Shown piece by piece: positions 38,545 through 48,000 of a stretch of 64,000 nt of DNA. The notes beneath the pieces were generated by a model. That model ran no database searches. It saw only the letters and a list, made by a program, of their open reading frames with translations, and was not told the DNA's origin. Origin of the DNA: Pseudomonas sp. RIT-PI-q. Its GTDB lineage: Bacteria > Pseudomonadota > Gammaproteobacteria > Pseudomonadales > Pseudomonadaceae. The number at the start of each line of letters is the position of its first letter. The first letter of the stretch is position 1. The position numbers were made by a program, and so were the translations under genes. The DNA lies in NCBI RefSeq assembly GCF_001297125.1, contig NZ_LHPC01000022.1:62001-126000 (forward strand), given 5' to 3'.

Positions 38545-39066
38545 CTAAGAGGATTTGGGCATGGAACGCAGACGCGCCATGCTCAAGGTATCGACAAATA
38601 CACCGTCACGCACCGCGTAATCTCGGAACACGCCTTCAGTTTCGAAGCCGAACTTGCGGTACAAGGCGATGGCGGCTTCGTTGTCGGTGTAGACCGAAAG
38701 CTCGACCCGGCGCAGGTTCATCCAGTTGTCGGCGATGTCCAGCGCCGCCGCCATCAATTGAGAGCCAACGCCCTTGCCCTGCCAGGCCTGCGCGACGCCC
38801 ATGCCAAAGCTGCCGGCATGGCTGCGACGGATGCGCGGAAACTGTTCCAGGGTAATGCTGCCGATCACCGTCCCTTGATGCAGCGCCACCAATTGCACCA
38901 CCCGCTCGTTGTCCGATACCAGGCGATTGCGCCAGGTCTCGGTGGACGGAAACGGCATTTGCAGGGTTTGGCGGGCGATGACCGGTTCGTGGTAAAGCGC
39001 AGCGATGCCCTCGATGTGGGATTCGTTGAGGCGTTCGAGGGTAATGACAGACTCGGTGGCAGTCAT
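38545..39066 (-). CDS. GNAT-family N-acetyltransferase
   Basis: A 173-residue protein with the GNAT fold. The acetyl-CoA loop is QAWQGKGVGSQLMAAALD (Q/R-x-x-G-x-G/A pattern) and the C-terminal half has VELSVYTDNEAAIALYRKFG, typical of RimJ/PhnO-like enzymes. Substrate is unknown. The start at 39066 (MTATESVITLERLNES) has AAGGA upstream; a longer frame lacks family support. It is convergent with the racemase gene, with a 1-bp gap. Confidence 0.9.
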   Translation of the reverse strand: MTATESVITLERLNESHIEGIAALYHEPVIARQTLQMPFPSTETWRNRLVSDNERVVQLVALHQGTVIGSITLEQFPRIRRSHAGSFGMGVAQAWQGKGVGSQLMAAALDIADNWMNLRRVELSVYTDNEAAIALYRKFGFETEGVFRDYAVRDGVFVDTLSMARLRSMPKSS

Positions 39067-39760
39067 GGGTGATTCATCCTTGAGGCAGACATGGCCGCTC
39101 ACTCTACAACGCAATCTTCCGGTATGGCGAGAACCGATGTGGCCGCGGTGTCAGATGCATTGATGCCGACTGACACTCCCTCATCGCGGGCAAGCCCGCT
39201 CCCACACTGGATCGCCGGTAAACACAGAATATGTGTACGACTGAGAGTCAACTGTGGGAGCGGGCTTGCCCGCGAAGGCAGTGGATATGCTGCATTGATG
39301 CCGACTGACACGGCCTCTTCGCGGGCAAGCCCGCTCCAACACTGGATCGCCGGTAAACACAGAATATGTGTACGACTGAGAGTCAACTGTGGGAGCGGGC
39401 TTGCCCGCGAAGGCGGTGGATATGCTGCATTGATGCCGACTGACACGGCCTCTTCGCGGGCAAGCCCGCTCCAACACTGGATCGCCGGTAAACACAGAAT
39501 ATGTGTACGACTGAGAGTCAACTGTGGGAGCGGGCTTGCCCGCGAAGGCGGTGGATATGCTGCATTGATGCCGACTGACACGGCCTCTTCGCGGGCAAGC
39601 CCGCTCCAACACTGGATCGCCGGTAAACACAGAATATGTGTACGACTGAGAGTCAACTGTGGGAGCGGGCTTGCCCGCGAAGGCGGTGGATATGCTGCAT
39701 TGATGCCGACTGACACGGCCTCTTCGCGTGCAAGCCTGCTCCCACATCTTTAGATTGTGG
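39067..39760. other. 694-bp gene-free junction filled by a REPIN array
   Basis: Apart from about 100 bp next to the GNAT start, this gap consists almost wholly of the tandem 135-bp repeats described separately. Open frames crossing it on both strands exist only because 135 is divisible by three; they are not genes. Confidence 0.9.
39166..39750. repeat. Tandem array of 135-bp REPIN units
   Basis: Units begin (CCGACTGACAC) at 39166, 39301, 39436, 39571 and 39706, exactly 135 bp apart: four full copies and a truncated fifth of about 45 bp. Each unit contains one REP on each strand (GCGGGCAAGCCCGCTCC and TGGGAGCGGGCTTGCCCG) flanking a loop with ACACAGAATATGTGT, a small palindrome of its own. Copies 2-4 look identical or nearly so. 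The first differs in a few bases (for example CTCCCTCATCG in place of GGCCTCTTCG), and the partial last copy has two changes inside the REP. The near-identity points to recent tandem amplification. Confidence 0.95.
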
Positions 39761-40741
39761 TCAGCCTTCGAACCATTCCCGGCGTTCGTTGAAGGTGTTG
39801 TGGATCAGTTCGACAATCATCTGCACCCCGGCTTCATCCCGGGAGTCGGCATTGACCGCCATCCACACCTGGCGCTGCATCGGCTGACTGAACAGCCCCG
39901 GTAACGCGATCAGTCCCCGGTCGAACTGACTCATGTAGTGCGGCAGCAGGCCAATGCACGCGCTACAACGGATCATCTCCAGCATCAATTCGTACGAATG
40001 CAACTGCACCACCCCGGCCAGACGCTGATCCACCACGCTGTTCCATGGCCGAAAACTCTCGACCTGTTGATCATGCTGCCATTGCACCAGCATGAAATCG
40101 GCCAGGTCATCGAGGCTGTCCGGACGCGACGCCACCCGCGAGTAACGTTTGGCGATGTACGGCGAGTAATCCAGCCGCGCCAGACGCTGCGGTTGGCTGA
40201 CGGCAAAACTCGGGCCTGGCAACGGCGAGTCGGTGCCGGCCAACCACACCACCACATCGGCACTGACCGCTTGCAAGGACAGCTCGCTGTCCAGGGTGAT
40301 GATGTCCAGGCGCACGCTGGCGTTGCGCCGCAACAAGGCCACCAGGTCGCGACCGAGAATGTCATGCAGGATCGACTCGGCGACGGCCAGGCGAATCAAC
40401 GGCTGCTCGATCACCGGCAAGTCGCGCTCGTGGGCAAGGGCAATCAATTGCGCGTGCAGCTGCAGGCCGTCACGACTGAGGGTAAAGCCGTTGTCTGAAT
40501 GGCTGAACAGCGAGCACTGCAACTGGGTTTCCAGTTGCGCCAGTTGTTTGCGCAGCAGAGTGGCCTTGATGTTGAGACTGCGGGCCGCCTGCATGAAACA
40601 GCCGCACCGGGCACTCACCCGAAAGGATTGCGCCAGCACCGGATCAAGCCCTGCCACCAGCGTGCGCCAGGATGGGGTTTTATCCACGGGCGCGCGGTAC
40701 TCGGCAACGCGCTGACGGCGGCTGGTTTCCATGAATGGCAT
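39761..40741 (-). CDS. LysR-family transcriptional regulator
   Basis: A 326-residue regulator. The helix-turn-helix is at about residues 35-90 (FRVSARCGCFMQAARSLNIK and onward: TLLRKQLAQLETQLQCSLFS), preceded by an unusually long N-terminal extension of about 30 residues. The rest is a periplasmic-binding-protein-like effector domain (IRLAVAESILHDILGRDLVA). GGGAG is 6 nt before the ATG at 40741; an ATG three codons later is possible. It follows the CMD-family gene on the same strand (74 bp) and may be co-transcribed with it. Confidence 0.85.
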   Translation of the reverse strand: MPFMETSRRQRVAEYRAPVDKTPSWRTLVAGLDPVLAQSFRVSARCGCFMQAARSLNIKATLLRKQLAQLETQLQCSLFSHSDNGFTLSRDGLQLHAQLIALAHERDLPVIEQPLIRLAVAESILHDILGRDLVALLRRNASVRLDIITLDSELSLQAVSADVVVWLAGTDSPLPGPSFAVSQPQRLARLDYSPYIAKRYSRVASRPDSLDDLADFMLVQWQHDQQVESFRPWNSVVDQRLAGVVQLHSYELMLEMIRCSACIGLLPHYMSQFDRGLIALPGLFSQPMQRQVWMAVNADSRDEAGVQMIVELIHNTFNERREWFEG

Positions 40742-40815
40742 CGATGACTCCCTGTCTTTCTGTCCCTGAAGGTTTCATCCTGCGTAACCTTCATGAAACG
40801 GGTGTGACAACAGGC

Positions 40816-41256
40816 TCAAGCACTCGGGGTTTGGCGAAAACTCACGGCCAGGCGATTCCAGCTGTTGATGGTGGTGACGGCAATCGTCAGGTCGACCATT
40901 TCGCCTTCGTTGAACTGCTCCCGGGCCAGCGCGTAGACATCGTCTGGCACATGGTTTTCAGAGAGCAAGGTGACCGCTTCGGTCCAGGCCAGCGCTGCAC
41001 GTTCCCGAGGGTTGAAGAAGCCGCTGTCGCGCCACACCACAATCGAATACAGCCGGCGATCGGTCTCGCCAAGACGCCGGGCATCCACCGAGTGCATGTC
41101 GGTGCAAAAGGCGCAGCCATTGAGCTGCGAGGCGCGGATCTTGATCAGGTGCAGCAGCGCCGGCTCGATGCTGAGATTGCTGGTCAAGGCCTCCATGGCG
41201 ATCATGGCTTTCATCGCCTTGGGCGATGCGCTGTAGTAATCCAGACGGGGGTTCAT
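40816..41256 (-). CDS. Carboxymuconolactone decarboxylase-family (AhpD-like) protein
   Basis: A 146-residue all-helical protein. The AhpD-type redox motif is intact: NGCAFCTDMHSVDAR gives Cys48, Cys51 and His55. The spacing and length fit the peroxidase-type alkylhydroperoxidase branch, not true carboxymuconolactone decarboxylases. It probably reduces peroxides or acts in stress defence (inference). Divergent from a MocR regulator gene; the 206-bp region between them contains a perfect 12-bp inverted repeat. Confidence 0.9.
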   Translation of the reverse strand: MNPRLDYYSASPKAMKAMIAMEALTSNLSIEPALLHLIKIRASQLNGCAFCTDMHSVDARRLGETDRRLYSIVVWRDSGFFNPRERAALAWTEAVTLLSENHVPDDVYALAREQFNEGEMVDLTIAVTTINSWNRLAVSFRQTPSA

Positions 41257-41328
41257 GGGGCAACCTGATTGATCGGACGTATACCTCCAAGGTAGACGCT
41301 GATGCGCGGGCGTTACAGATCCAATTCA

Positions 41329-41379
41329 GCGAAAAACCGCTGCACCACTCAGCCGGCAGACCAATCCGCGGTTTTTCGC
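41329..41379. promoter_or_regulatory. Perfect 12-bp inverted repeat between the CMD and mocR genes
   Basis: GCGAAAAACCGC (41329-41340) and GCGGTTTTTCGC (41368-41379) are exact reverse complements with 27 bp between them, centred in the divergent promoter region. It is not a REP. It is a candidate operator for the MocR regulator or an mRNA hairpin. Confidence 0.5.
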
Positions 41380-41462
41380 CCACGCAACTATTGCGCAGCA
41401 GCTCATGCGGGTAATCTGGCGCGACGCACACGCGCCCAAATTGCTCTAGGAGCCACGCCGGT

Positions 41463-42896
41463 ATGGAACTTCATGTTGTCATCAACGGCCGCAAGGACCT
41501 GGCAGGCCAGTTGTACAACCAACTGCGCAGTGCCATCGAATCCGGCCGATTGGCAGCCGGCACGCAACTGCCGCCCAGTCGTCTGCTGGCGGAACAGCTG
41601 GGCATTTCGCGCAAGACCATTTCTGACACCTACGCCCAACTGACCTACGAGAACTTCCTCACCGGGGTGATCGGCAAAGGCACCTTCGTCAACGCCCGGG
41701 CGGCGAAAATCACCCGCAAACAGAGCCATTCCGAGCTGGCGAGTTTTGACGTCATCGAGTCATGGCGCAACCTGCCGGTGTTCCTCCGTCATCCGACCCT
41801 GGAAGGCTCGTTGCGCTACGACTTCATTGGCGGCGCCACCAGCAAGGGCCAGTTTCCCCAGGATGACTGGCGGCGCTGCACCTCTCACGCGTTGCGTCAG
41901 ATCGCCGGTTCCAAGGGCTTCTACAGCTTGCCCGAAGGCCTGCCGGCGCTGCGCAACGCGATCGCACGCCACATCGCGTTTTCTCGCGGGGTCAATTGCC
42001 AGGACGAAGACGTGGTGGTGTGCAACGGCGCCCAACAGGCCCTGGACCTGATCTCCCGGGTGCTGACCCGGCCGGGCAGTCTTGTCGCCATGGAAGACCC
42101 GGGTTACCCGCCGGCACGCTTGCTGTTCGGCAGCCACGGCGCCACGGTGATCGGGGTGCCGGTGGATGCCGAGGGCATTCAGGTGGACAAGATCCCCAAC
42201 GGCACGCGGCTGATTTACGTCACCCCGTCCCACCAATTCCCACTGGGCATGCCGATGAGCCACGAGCGCCGGGTGGCCTTGCTCGCCAGGGCCCATGAAC
42301 TGGGCGCGATCATCATCGAAGACGATTACGACAGCGAATTCCGCTACGAAGGCCGGCCTACCGATTCGCTGCAAAGCATGGACGAACGCGGGATTGTTGC
42401 CTACGTCGGGACCTTCTCGAAAACCCTGCTGCCGGAACTGCGACTCGGTTATGCGATTCTGCCGCCGGCGATTCTCGAAGCGGTGATCCGCGCCAAGCAG
42501 CTCACCGACCTGCACACCTCCACCCTGCCCCAATGGGCGCTGGCCAAATTCATCGCCGAGGGCTGCCTGCTCAAGCACATCCGGCGCTGCCACACGATCT
42601 ATGCCGGGCGCCGGGAGCGAATTCTGGCACGCATGGCGGGAGATCTTTCGCCGTGGCTCGAAGCCGTGCCCACCACGGCCGGCTTCCACATGGTGGTTAT
42701 GTGCAAAAAACCTATGGATATTCCATTAGTGATCGAACTGGCGAAAAAGGTTGAAGTCGGGGTCTACCCGATCGACAGTTTTTTCTACCAGCAAGCGCCA
42801 AGGGACGGGCTTTTCCTCGGTTTTGGCGCCATCGAAACCCTCGACATCGACACTGCCCTGGATCGCCTGCGGGACATTTTGCAGCAAGTGGCGTGA
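41463..42896 (+). CDS. MocR-family regulator (GntR helix-turn-helix fused to aminotransferase)
   Basis: A protein of 477 residues. The N-terminal winged helix of GntR type (YNQLRSAIESGRLAAGTQLP, LLAEQLGISRKTISDTYAQL) is joined by a linker to a fold-type I aminotransferase domain (from about residue 110) with VVVCNGAQQALDLISRVLT and the PLP-binding Lys320 in GTFSKTLLPELRLGY. MocR proteins usually use PLP as an effector and regulate a divergent gene, here the AhpD-like gene. AGGAG lies upstream of the ATG at 41463. Confidence 0.93.
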   Translation: MELHVVINGRKDLAGQLYNQLRSAIESGRLAAGTQLPPSRLLAEQLGISRKTISDTYAQLTYENFLTGVIGKGTFVNARAAKITRKQSHSELASFDVIESWRNLPVFLRHPTLEGSLRYDFIGGATSKGQFPQDDWRRCTSHALRQIAGSKGFYSLPEGLPALRNAIARHIAFSRGVNCQDEDVVVCNGAQQALDLISRVLTRPGSLVAMEDPGYPPARLLFGSHGATVIGVPVDAEGIQVDKIPNGTRLIYVTPSHQFPLGMPMSHERRVALLARAHELGAIIIEDDYDSEFRYEGRPTDSLQSMDERGIVAYVGTFSKTLLPELRLGYAILPPAILEAVIRAKQLTDLHTSTLPQWALAKFIAEGCLLKHIRRCHTIYAGRRERILARMAGDLSPWLEAVPTTAGFHMVVMCKKPMDIPLVIELAKKVEVGVYPIDSFFYQQAPRDGLFLGFGAIETLDIDTALDRLRDILQQVA

Positions 42897-43018
42897 GGAT
42901 TGGTCTGCGTTTTTATCCGGCGATTGGCTATTGGCGGTCCACAGGTGCAGGCCTATCCTGCATAAGCGTTATCCCTCAGTGAGCAGGATTCGTCCGGCCT
43001 GATTCAGGAGTGTGAGCA

Positions 43019-43312
43019 ATGTCCAACGAAGTGATCAATACCGTAAAGGTGCAGGCCGCCGCCGGCCGCTCGGATGAGCTGGGTAAGCAACTGCAAAAGA
43101 TTGTCGAAACCCTGCGCGAACAACCGGGCTGCGATTCCTATATGGTCGACCGCTGCCCCGAGGACGGCAACCGCTGGACGGTCAGCGCCCGCTGGCAATC
43201 GGAAGCGGCCATGCAGATGCATTTCAACTGCCCTGAAGCGCAAGGTTTTATCGGCCTGATCGACAGTCGACTGGCCAATAGCGTCGATTTCAACAGCTTT
43301 CCGATTGTCTGA
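43019..43312 (+). CDS. Antibiotic-biosynthesis-monooxygenase (ABM) domain protein
   Basis: A 97-residue protein with the dimeric alpha-beta-barrel ABM fold: INTVKVQAAAGRSDELGKQL, LREQPGCDSYMVDR and WTVSARWQSEAAMQMHF. Related proteins include quinol monooxygenase YgiN. It is probably a small oxidative enzyme on a quinone-like or autoinducer-like substrate, but the function cannot be fixed. It is 122 bp after the MocR gene and ends just before a palindromic terminator-like element. Confidence 0.88.
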   Translation: MSNEVINTVKVQAAAGRSDELGKQLQKIVETLREQPGCDSYMVDRCPEDGNRWTVSARWQSEAAMQMHFNCPEAQGFIGLIDSRLANSVDFNSFPIV

Positions 43313-43322
43313 AGTAAAGATT

Positions 43323-43399
43323 AAAAGATCGCAGCCTTCGGCCGCTCCTACAGGTATTTGGGTACACCTGTAAGAGACGTCAGAGGCTGCGATCTTTTT
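43323..43399 (+). terminator. Palindromic GATCGCAGCC element acting as terminator
   Basis: AAAAGATCGCAGCC (43323-43336) pairs with GGCTGCGATCTTTTT (43385-43399), and the interior holds further partly complementary sequence (CTCCTACAGG against CCTGTAAGAG). The distal arm ends in five T, so the structure can terminate transcription from the ABM gene. The same dispersed element, in a better preserved copy, is at 57894-57969. Confidence 0.8.
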
Positions 43400-43511
43400 G
43401 CGTTCAGCGCGCCTGATTGGTCTCCTCGGCTTCACGAAAATTGGAGGTTTGCCAAGCCACCTGCGCGAACTATCGTGATCCCTGACGACTAACCCACGCA
43501 GGTGATGAACC

Positions 43512-43922
43512 ATGAACGCAGTCCGTTTGTTTGCTGCCCCGCTCGCCGTCCTGGCCTTGACCGTTTCCGCCTCGGCATTCGCCCATGACCCTTCGGAAAA
43601 AGTCACGGTGTTGCAGGACCAGATGCTGAAAAACGTACCGGGTAAAAAGGCATTGATGATCGAAGTCGATTACAAACCCGGCCAGTCGTCCATCGCGCAC
43701 AAGCACGAAGGCACGGCCATGGCCTACGTCCTTTCGGGATCGATCACTTCTCAAGTGAAGGGTGAAAAAGCGATCACCTACAAGACTGGCGAATATTGGT
43801 ACGAACCTGCCGGGTCGGAACACCTGGTGTCGAAAAACGCCAGCGCTACCAAGCCTGCCAAGTTGTTGGTGTTCATGGTGTTGTCGCCGGATGAGAAAGT
43901 GTTGATCCCCTTGGAAAACTGA
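43512..43922 (+). CDS. Exported cupin-domain protein
   Basis: A 136-residue protein with a signal peptide (cleavage after SAFA, residue 24) and one cupin barrel. Motif 1 is SSIAHKHEGTAMAYVLSGSI, with a His pair and Glu that can bind a metal. Motif 2 is EYWYEPAGSEHLV. It resembles periplasmic cupins of unknown reaction. The ATG at 43512 follows a CAGGTGATGAACC ribosome region. It is followed by a terminator. Confidence 0.9.
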   Translation: MNAVRLFAAPLAVLALTVSASAFAHDPSEKVTVLQDQMLKNVPGKKALMIEVDYKPGQSSIAHKHEGTAMAYVLSGSITSQVKGEKAITYKTGEYWYEPAGSEHLVSKNASATKPAKLLVFMVLSPDEKVLIPLEN

Positions 43923-43950
43923 TGGCTGTTACGCCAGCTATAAATAATCA

Positions 43951-43979
43951 GGCTCGAATCATCGATTCGGGCCTTTTTA
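43951..43979 (+). terminator. Rho-independent terminator of the cupin gene
   Basis: GGCTCGAATC and GATTCGGGCC form a 10-bp stem (one G-T pair) with a 3-nt loop, followed by TTTTTATT, 28 bp after the stop codon. Confidence 0.88.
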
Positions 43980-44152
43980 TTGCTCAGGGCAATTAACCGA
44001 AGTTGTTTAAACCAAACAAAACTATTGGCCACCTGATAAGTGCGGACATTGGCTGTTTCATTAAGCCATTCCCGGTTTAGTCTGGAGCAACTGCCGTCAC
44101 CCTGGCGGCAACTTAAACTTCCAACTGAATGCTGTTTCACTGGAGAAACACC

Positions 44153-44863
44153 ATGAAACTCGCGCTTGTCAGTACGTTAACGGTGACGGCTCTTTTAACC
44201 GGCTGCTCGATCCCCACGGCACCCTCGGCAGTCTCTTCGCTGGACGGCATCTTTACTCAACCGGTGGGACGCAGCAGCGCCTCGAGTATTCCTAACGGCA
44301 GCACTGTTTCGCTGGGCATTGTCTACAGCCGCAACACCCAGACCAACCGCGCCTACCTTCAGGACTACCAGGCCAACGCCGGCACCGGCTTCGGCCAGAG
44401 CCTGCTGGTGCAATCGATTCACGATGCCTACGTCGCCACCTCCAAACCCGATATGGCAGTGGACTGGGTCAAGGCATCGTTGCAGCGCCAGTTCGGCTCG
44501 GTGACGGTGTACCCGGACATGCAAAGCCTTCGGGCGGCAAAACCGGACGTGGTGGCAATCGTCGACAGCCGCAGTCAATTAATGACATCGCGCAGTTCGG
44601 ACATCCAGGCCGATGTCAGCGCGGATTTCTATGATTCGAACTTCAACTACATTGGCACTGCACGAGGGCACGATGCCAAGGCGCTTAGTCCTGTATGGGC
44701 CGACTACAAACGCAGTGAAGAGATAGTCGCGGACATTAACGAACAACAGAACGTGCAAGTTCGGGCGCTGCAGAAGTTTGACCAGTCGCTCAATAATTTA
44801 TTGACCAGGCCGACAGATAAAGTGTCGATGATTGATAATACAACTGGCTGGAAGTTGTATTAA
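44153..44863 (+). CDS. Putative lipoprotein, unknown function
   Basis: A 236-residue protein with lipoprotein signal MKLALVSTLTVTALLTGC; the acylated Cys is residue 18. The mature protein has a low-complexity Ser/Pro/Gly start, a region with TNRAYLQDYQANAGTGFGQS, a strand-rich section (KPDVVAIVDSRSQLMTS), and a C-terminal helix. I do not recognise the family. GGAGAAACACC precedes the ATG at 44153. Alone between the cupin terminator and a REPIN. Confidence 0.8.
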   Translation: MKLALVSTLTVTALLTGCSIPTAPSAVSSLDGIFTQPVGRSSASSIPNGSTVSLGIVYSRNTQTNRAYLQDYQANAGTGFGQSLLVQSIHDAYVATSKPDMAVDWVKASLQRQFGSVTVYPDMQSLRAAKPDVVAIVDSRSQLMTSRSSDIQADVSADFYDSNFNYIGTARGHDAKALSPVWADYKRSEEIVADINEQQNVQVRALQKFDQSLNNLLTRPTDKVSMIDNTTGWKLY

Positions 44864-44873
44864 TTTCAATGGC

Positions 44874-44974
44874 CCCATCGCGGGCAAGCCCGGCTCCCAC
44901 AAGGATTGTGTCGAACACATAAGATGCACACGACACAAAACCAGTGGGAGCCGGGCTTGCCCGCGATGAGGCCC
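44874..44974. repeat. REPIN
   Basis: CATCGCGGGCAAGCCCGGCT and onward faces AGTGGGAGCCGGGCTTGCCC and onward across about 45 bp (GGAGCCGGGCTTGCCCGC variant, the same as at 8441). In the convergent junction between the lipoprotein gene and gdhB. Confidence 0.9.
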
Positions 44975-45000
44975 TACCAGCCCCCACAAAACCTTCAGAC

Positions 45001-45034
45001 AAAAAAAAAGCCCCGCATCTCTCAATGCGGGGCT
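45001..45034 (-). terminator. Rho-independent terminator of gdhB
   Basis: On the minus strand AGCCCCGCAT and ATGCGGGGCT pair around a 5-nt loop and run into a tract of nine T. It lies just past the gdhB stop. A strong intrinsic terminator. Confidence 0.93.
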
Positions 45035-45052
45035 GTTTCATTCAACAGCTGA

Positions 45053-48000
45053 TCAGGCAGCCGGTTCCAGCTCTGCGCTAACCGTCGCAGTAACAGGCAC
45101 TACCGCTTGCCCGCTCAACGCCAGGTCCAGCAGCTCACGGTTGGCCACTGCATACATGGCGTAGTCCGTACCGCTAGCGGCACGCAATTCCACCAGCATG
45201 GCGCGCCACCGTTCGATCATGCCTTCGTGCTGATCCATCCACAGCGCCAGGCGTGTTTCCACGTTCTGAGTGCCGTCGCCCTGTTGCAGGACGGAGATGG
45301 TGATCGCACGTTGCTGCCAGTCCACATCATCACGGAACGCTTCACGGGCCAGGGCCTGCCAGTTGTTCTCAACCGGCAGAGCACTGATCTGTTGCAAGTA
45401 CCAGGTGATGTCCAGCGCACTGCCCACGGCGAAGTACGCCTTGGCCACGTCCGCCGGGTTCTGGCCGGTCACGTCGGAAGCTTCGATGATCGGCAGCAAG
45501 GTGTACAGGTGAGTCGTGCCTGCAACCATGCGCGCCAGCAACTCAGGAACGCCAGCCGCGACGTAGGCCTGATAACGGGTCTGCCAGCCTTCGCGGGTCG
45601 GGCCTTCCAGCAGTTCGTCGAGCTTGAGGCCCAGCGCTGCCAGATGTGGACCGAAGTGCGCGACGTCACGGGCAGCGTTCTGCTCGTTGCGACGGCTGCG
45701 CAGGAACCAGCGCGTAGCGCGACGGCCCAGACGCATCAGCTCATCCATCAGCTCCAGTTGTACGTCGGCGGAAACCTGGTAATCCAGGGCTTCAATCTGA
45801 CGGAACCAGTGCGGGAGGTGGAAGATGTCACGCACGATCACGTAGGCGCCGGCCACGTTCGCCGGGCTCATGCCGGTCGACTCTTTGAGTCGTTGAACGA
45901 AGGTGATGCCCATGTGGTTGACCAGGTCGTTGGCGATCTGGGTGCTGACGATCTCGCGCTTCAGACGGTGACGGCGCATGGCTTCGGAGAACTTGCTCAC
46001 CAGGCTCGGCGGGAAAGCGGTTTCCATGTCGCGTGTCAGGTAGTCGTCGTCCGGCACCAGGGAGTTGAGCAGCGCTTCCTTGAGGTCGATCTTGCTGTAG
46101 GAGATCAGCACGGACAGCTCGGCACGGGTCAGGCCATGGCCTTCGGCGACGCGCTCGCTGATCGCTTCTTCCGATGGCAGGAACTCAATGGCGCGATCCA
46201 GCTTGCCGCGGCTTTCCAGATCGTTCATCAGACGCTTGTATTCGGCGATGCGCACGTAAGCACGGCGTGCCGCCAGGGACAGGGCCTGAGTCTGCTTGTA
46301 GTTGTTGCCCAACACCAGATTGCCGACTTCGTCGGTCATGCTCGCCAGCAACTGGTTGCGTTGCTTGTCGGTCATGTCACCGGCCTGAACCACTTCGTTC
46401 AGCAGGATCTTGATGTTTACTTCGTGGTCGGAGCAGTCCACACCACCGGCGTTGTCGATGAAGTCGGTGTTGGAGCCGCCGCCATTGAGGCCGAACTCGA
46501 CACGACCCAGTTGGGTCATACCGAGGTTACCGCCCTCGCCCACGACTTTGCAGCGCAGTTCGTTACCGTTGACGCGCAGCGCATCGTTGGCCTTGTCGCC
46601 GACATCGGCGTGGCTTTCGGTGCTGGCTTTGACGTAAGTACCGATACCGCCGTTCCACAACAGGTCTACCGGAGCCTTGAGCAAGGCATTGAGCAGTTCG
46701 GTCGGGGTCAGCTTGTCGGCCTTGATGTCGAAGCGCTCTTGCATCTGCGGGGAAATCGCGATGCTTTTCGCGCTACGGGAGAAGATCCCGCCGCCTTCGG
46801 ACATGATGCTGGTGTCGTAATCCGACCAGGCCGAACGTGGCAGGTCGAACAGGCGCTGACGCTCGGCGAAGCTGTTGGCCGGCTCCGGGTTCGGGTCAAT
46901 GAAGATGTGCAGGTGGTTGAACGCTGCGACCAGTTGCAGCTTGTCGGACATCAACAAACCGTTACCGAACACGTCACCGGCCATGTCGCCGACGCCCACC
47001 ACGGTGATGCTGTCTTCCTGAACATTGATGCCGCGTTCGCGGAAGTGACGTTGTACGCCGACCCACGCGCCCTTGGCGGTAATGCCCATTTTCTTGTGGT
47101 CGTAACCGGCCGAGCCACCGGAGGCGAATGCGTCGCCGAGCCAGAAGCCGTAGTCGATGGCGATACCGTTGGCGATGTCGGAGAAGGTCGCAGTGCCCTT
47201 GTCCGCCGCAACGACCAGGTACGGGTCATCGTCGTCATGACGCACGACGTTGGTCGGCGGCACCAGAGCGCCGTCTTTCAGGTTGTCGGTGATGTCCAAC
47301 AGGCCCGAAATGAAGATGCGGTAGCAGGCGATGCCCTCGGCCGCGATATCGTCACGGCTGCCGCCCAGTGGCAAGCGACGTGGCAGGAAGCCACCCTTGG
47401 CACCGACCGGTACGATGACCGAGTTCTTCACTTGCTGGGCTTTTACCAGGCCCAGGACTTCGGTGCGGTAGTCTTCTTCACGGTCGGACCAGCGCAGACC
47501 GCCACGAGCGACGTTGCCGAAGCGCAGGTGCACGCCTTCGACGCGCGGCGAGTACACGAAGATTTCGAACTTCGGTACGGGCTTCGGCAGCTCTGGAATC
47601 TGGTGCGGGTTGAACTTGAAGCTGAAGTAGGACTTGTTCTGACCGTTGGCGTCGGTCTGGTAGAAGTTGGTCCGCAGTGTCGCTTTGATCAGGTCCAGGT
47701 AGCGACGCAGGATACGGTCTTCGTTGAGCACCTGGACGTCGTCCAGCGCGGTCAGAATCGCGTGTTCCAGACGCAGCTCAAGGTCGTCGCTGCTTAACTT
47801 GCGCGCCAGGTAGAAACGGGTCTTGAACAACCGGGTCAACTCGCGAGCGATGTCGGTGTGGTTGTTCAGGGTGCTGGCGATGTAGCCGAGGTCGAAGCCC
47901 AGGCGGATCTGCTTCATGTAGCGAGCGTAGGCACGCAGCAGCGCCACGTCGCGCCATGGCAGGCCGGCGGTCAGCACCAGACGGTTGAACGCATCGTTCT

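Noticed and set aside
39166..39750. CRISPR-like regular repeats
   Set aside because: The whole 135-bp unit is repeated with no unique spacers, units contain REP pairs, and there are no cas genes.
39091..39753. Long repetitive open frames on both strands (about 190-220 codons)
   Set aside because: They are translations of the tandem REPIN array; the 135-bp period is a multiple of three, so any frame without a stop in one unit stays open in all.
45001..45034. Terminator for the plus-strand lipoprotein gene
   Set aside because: The T-tract is only on the minus strand, so it serves gdhB; on the plus strand no T-run follows the stem.
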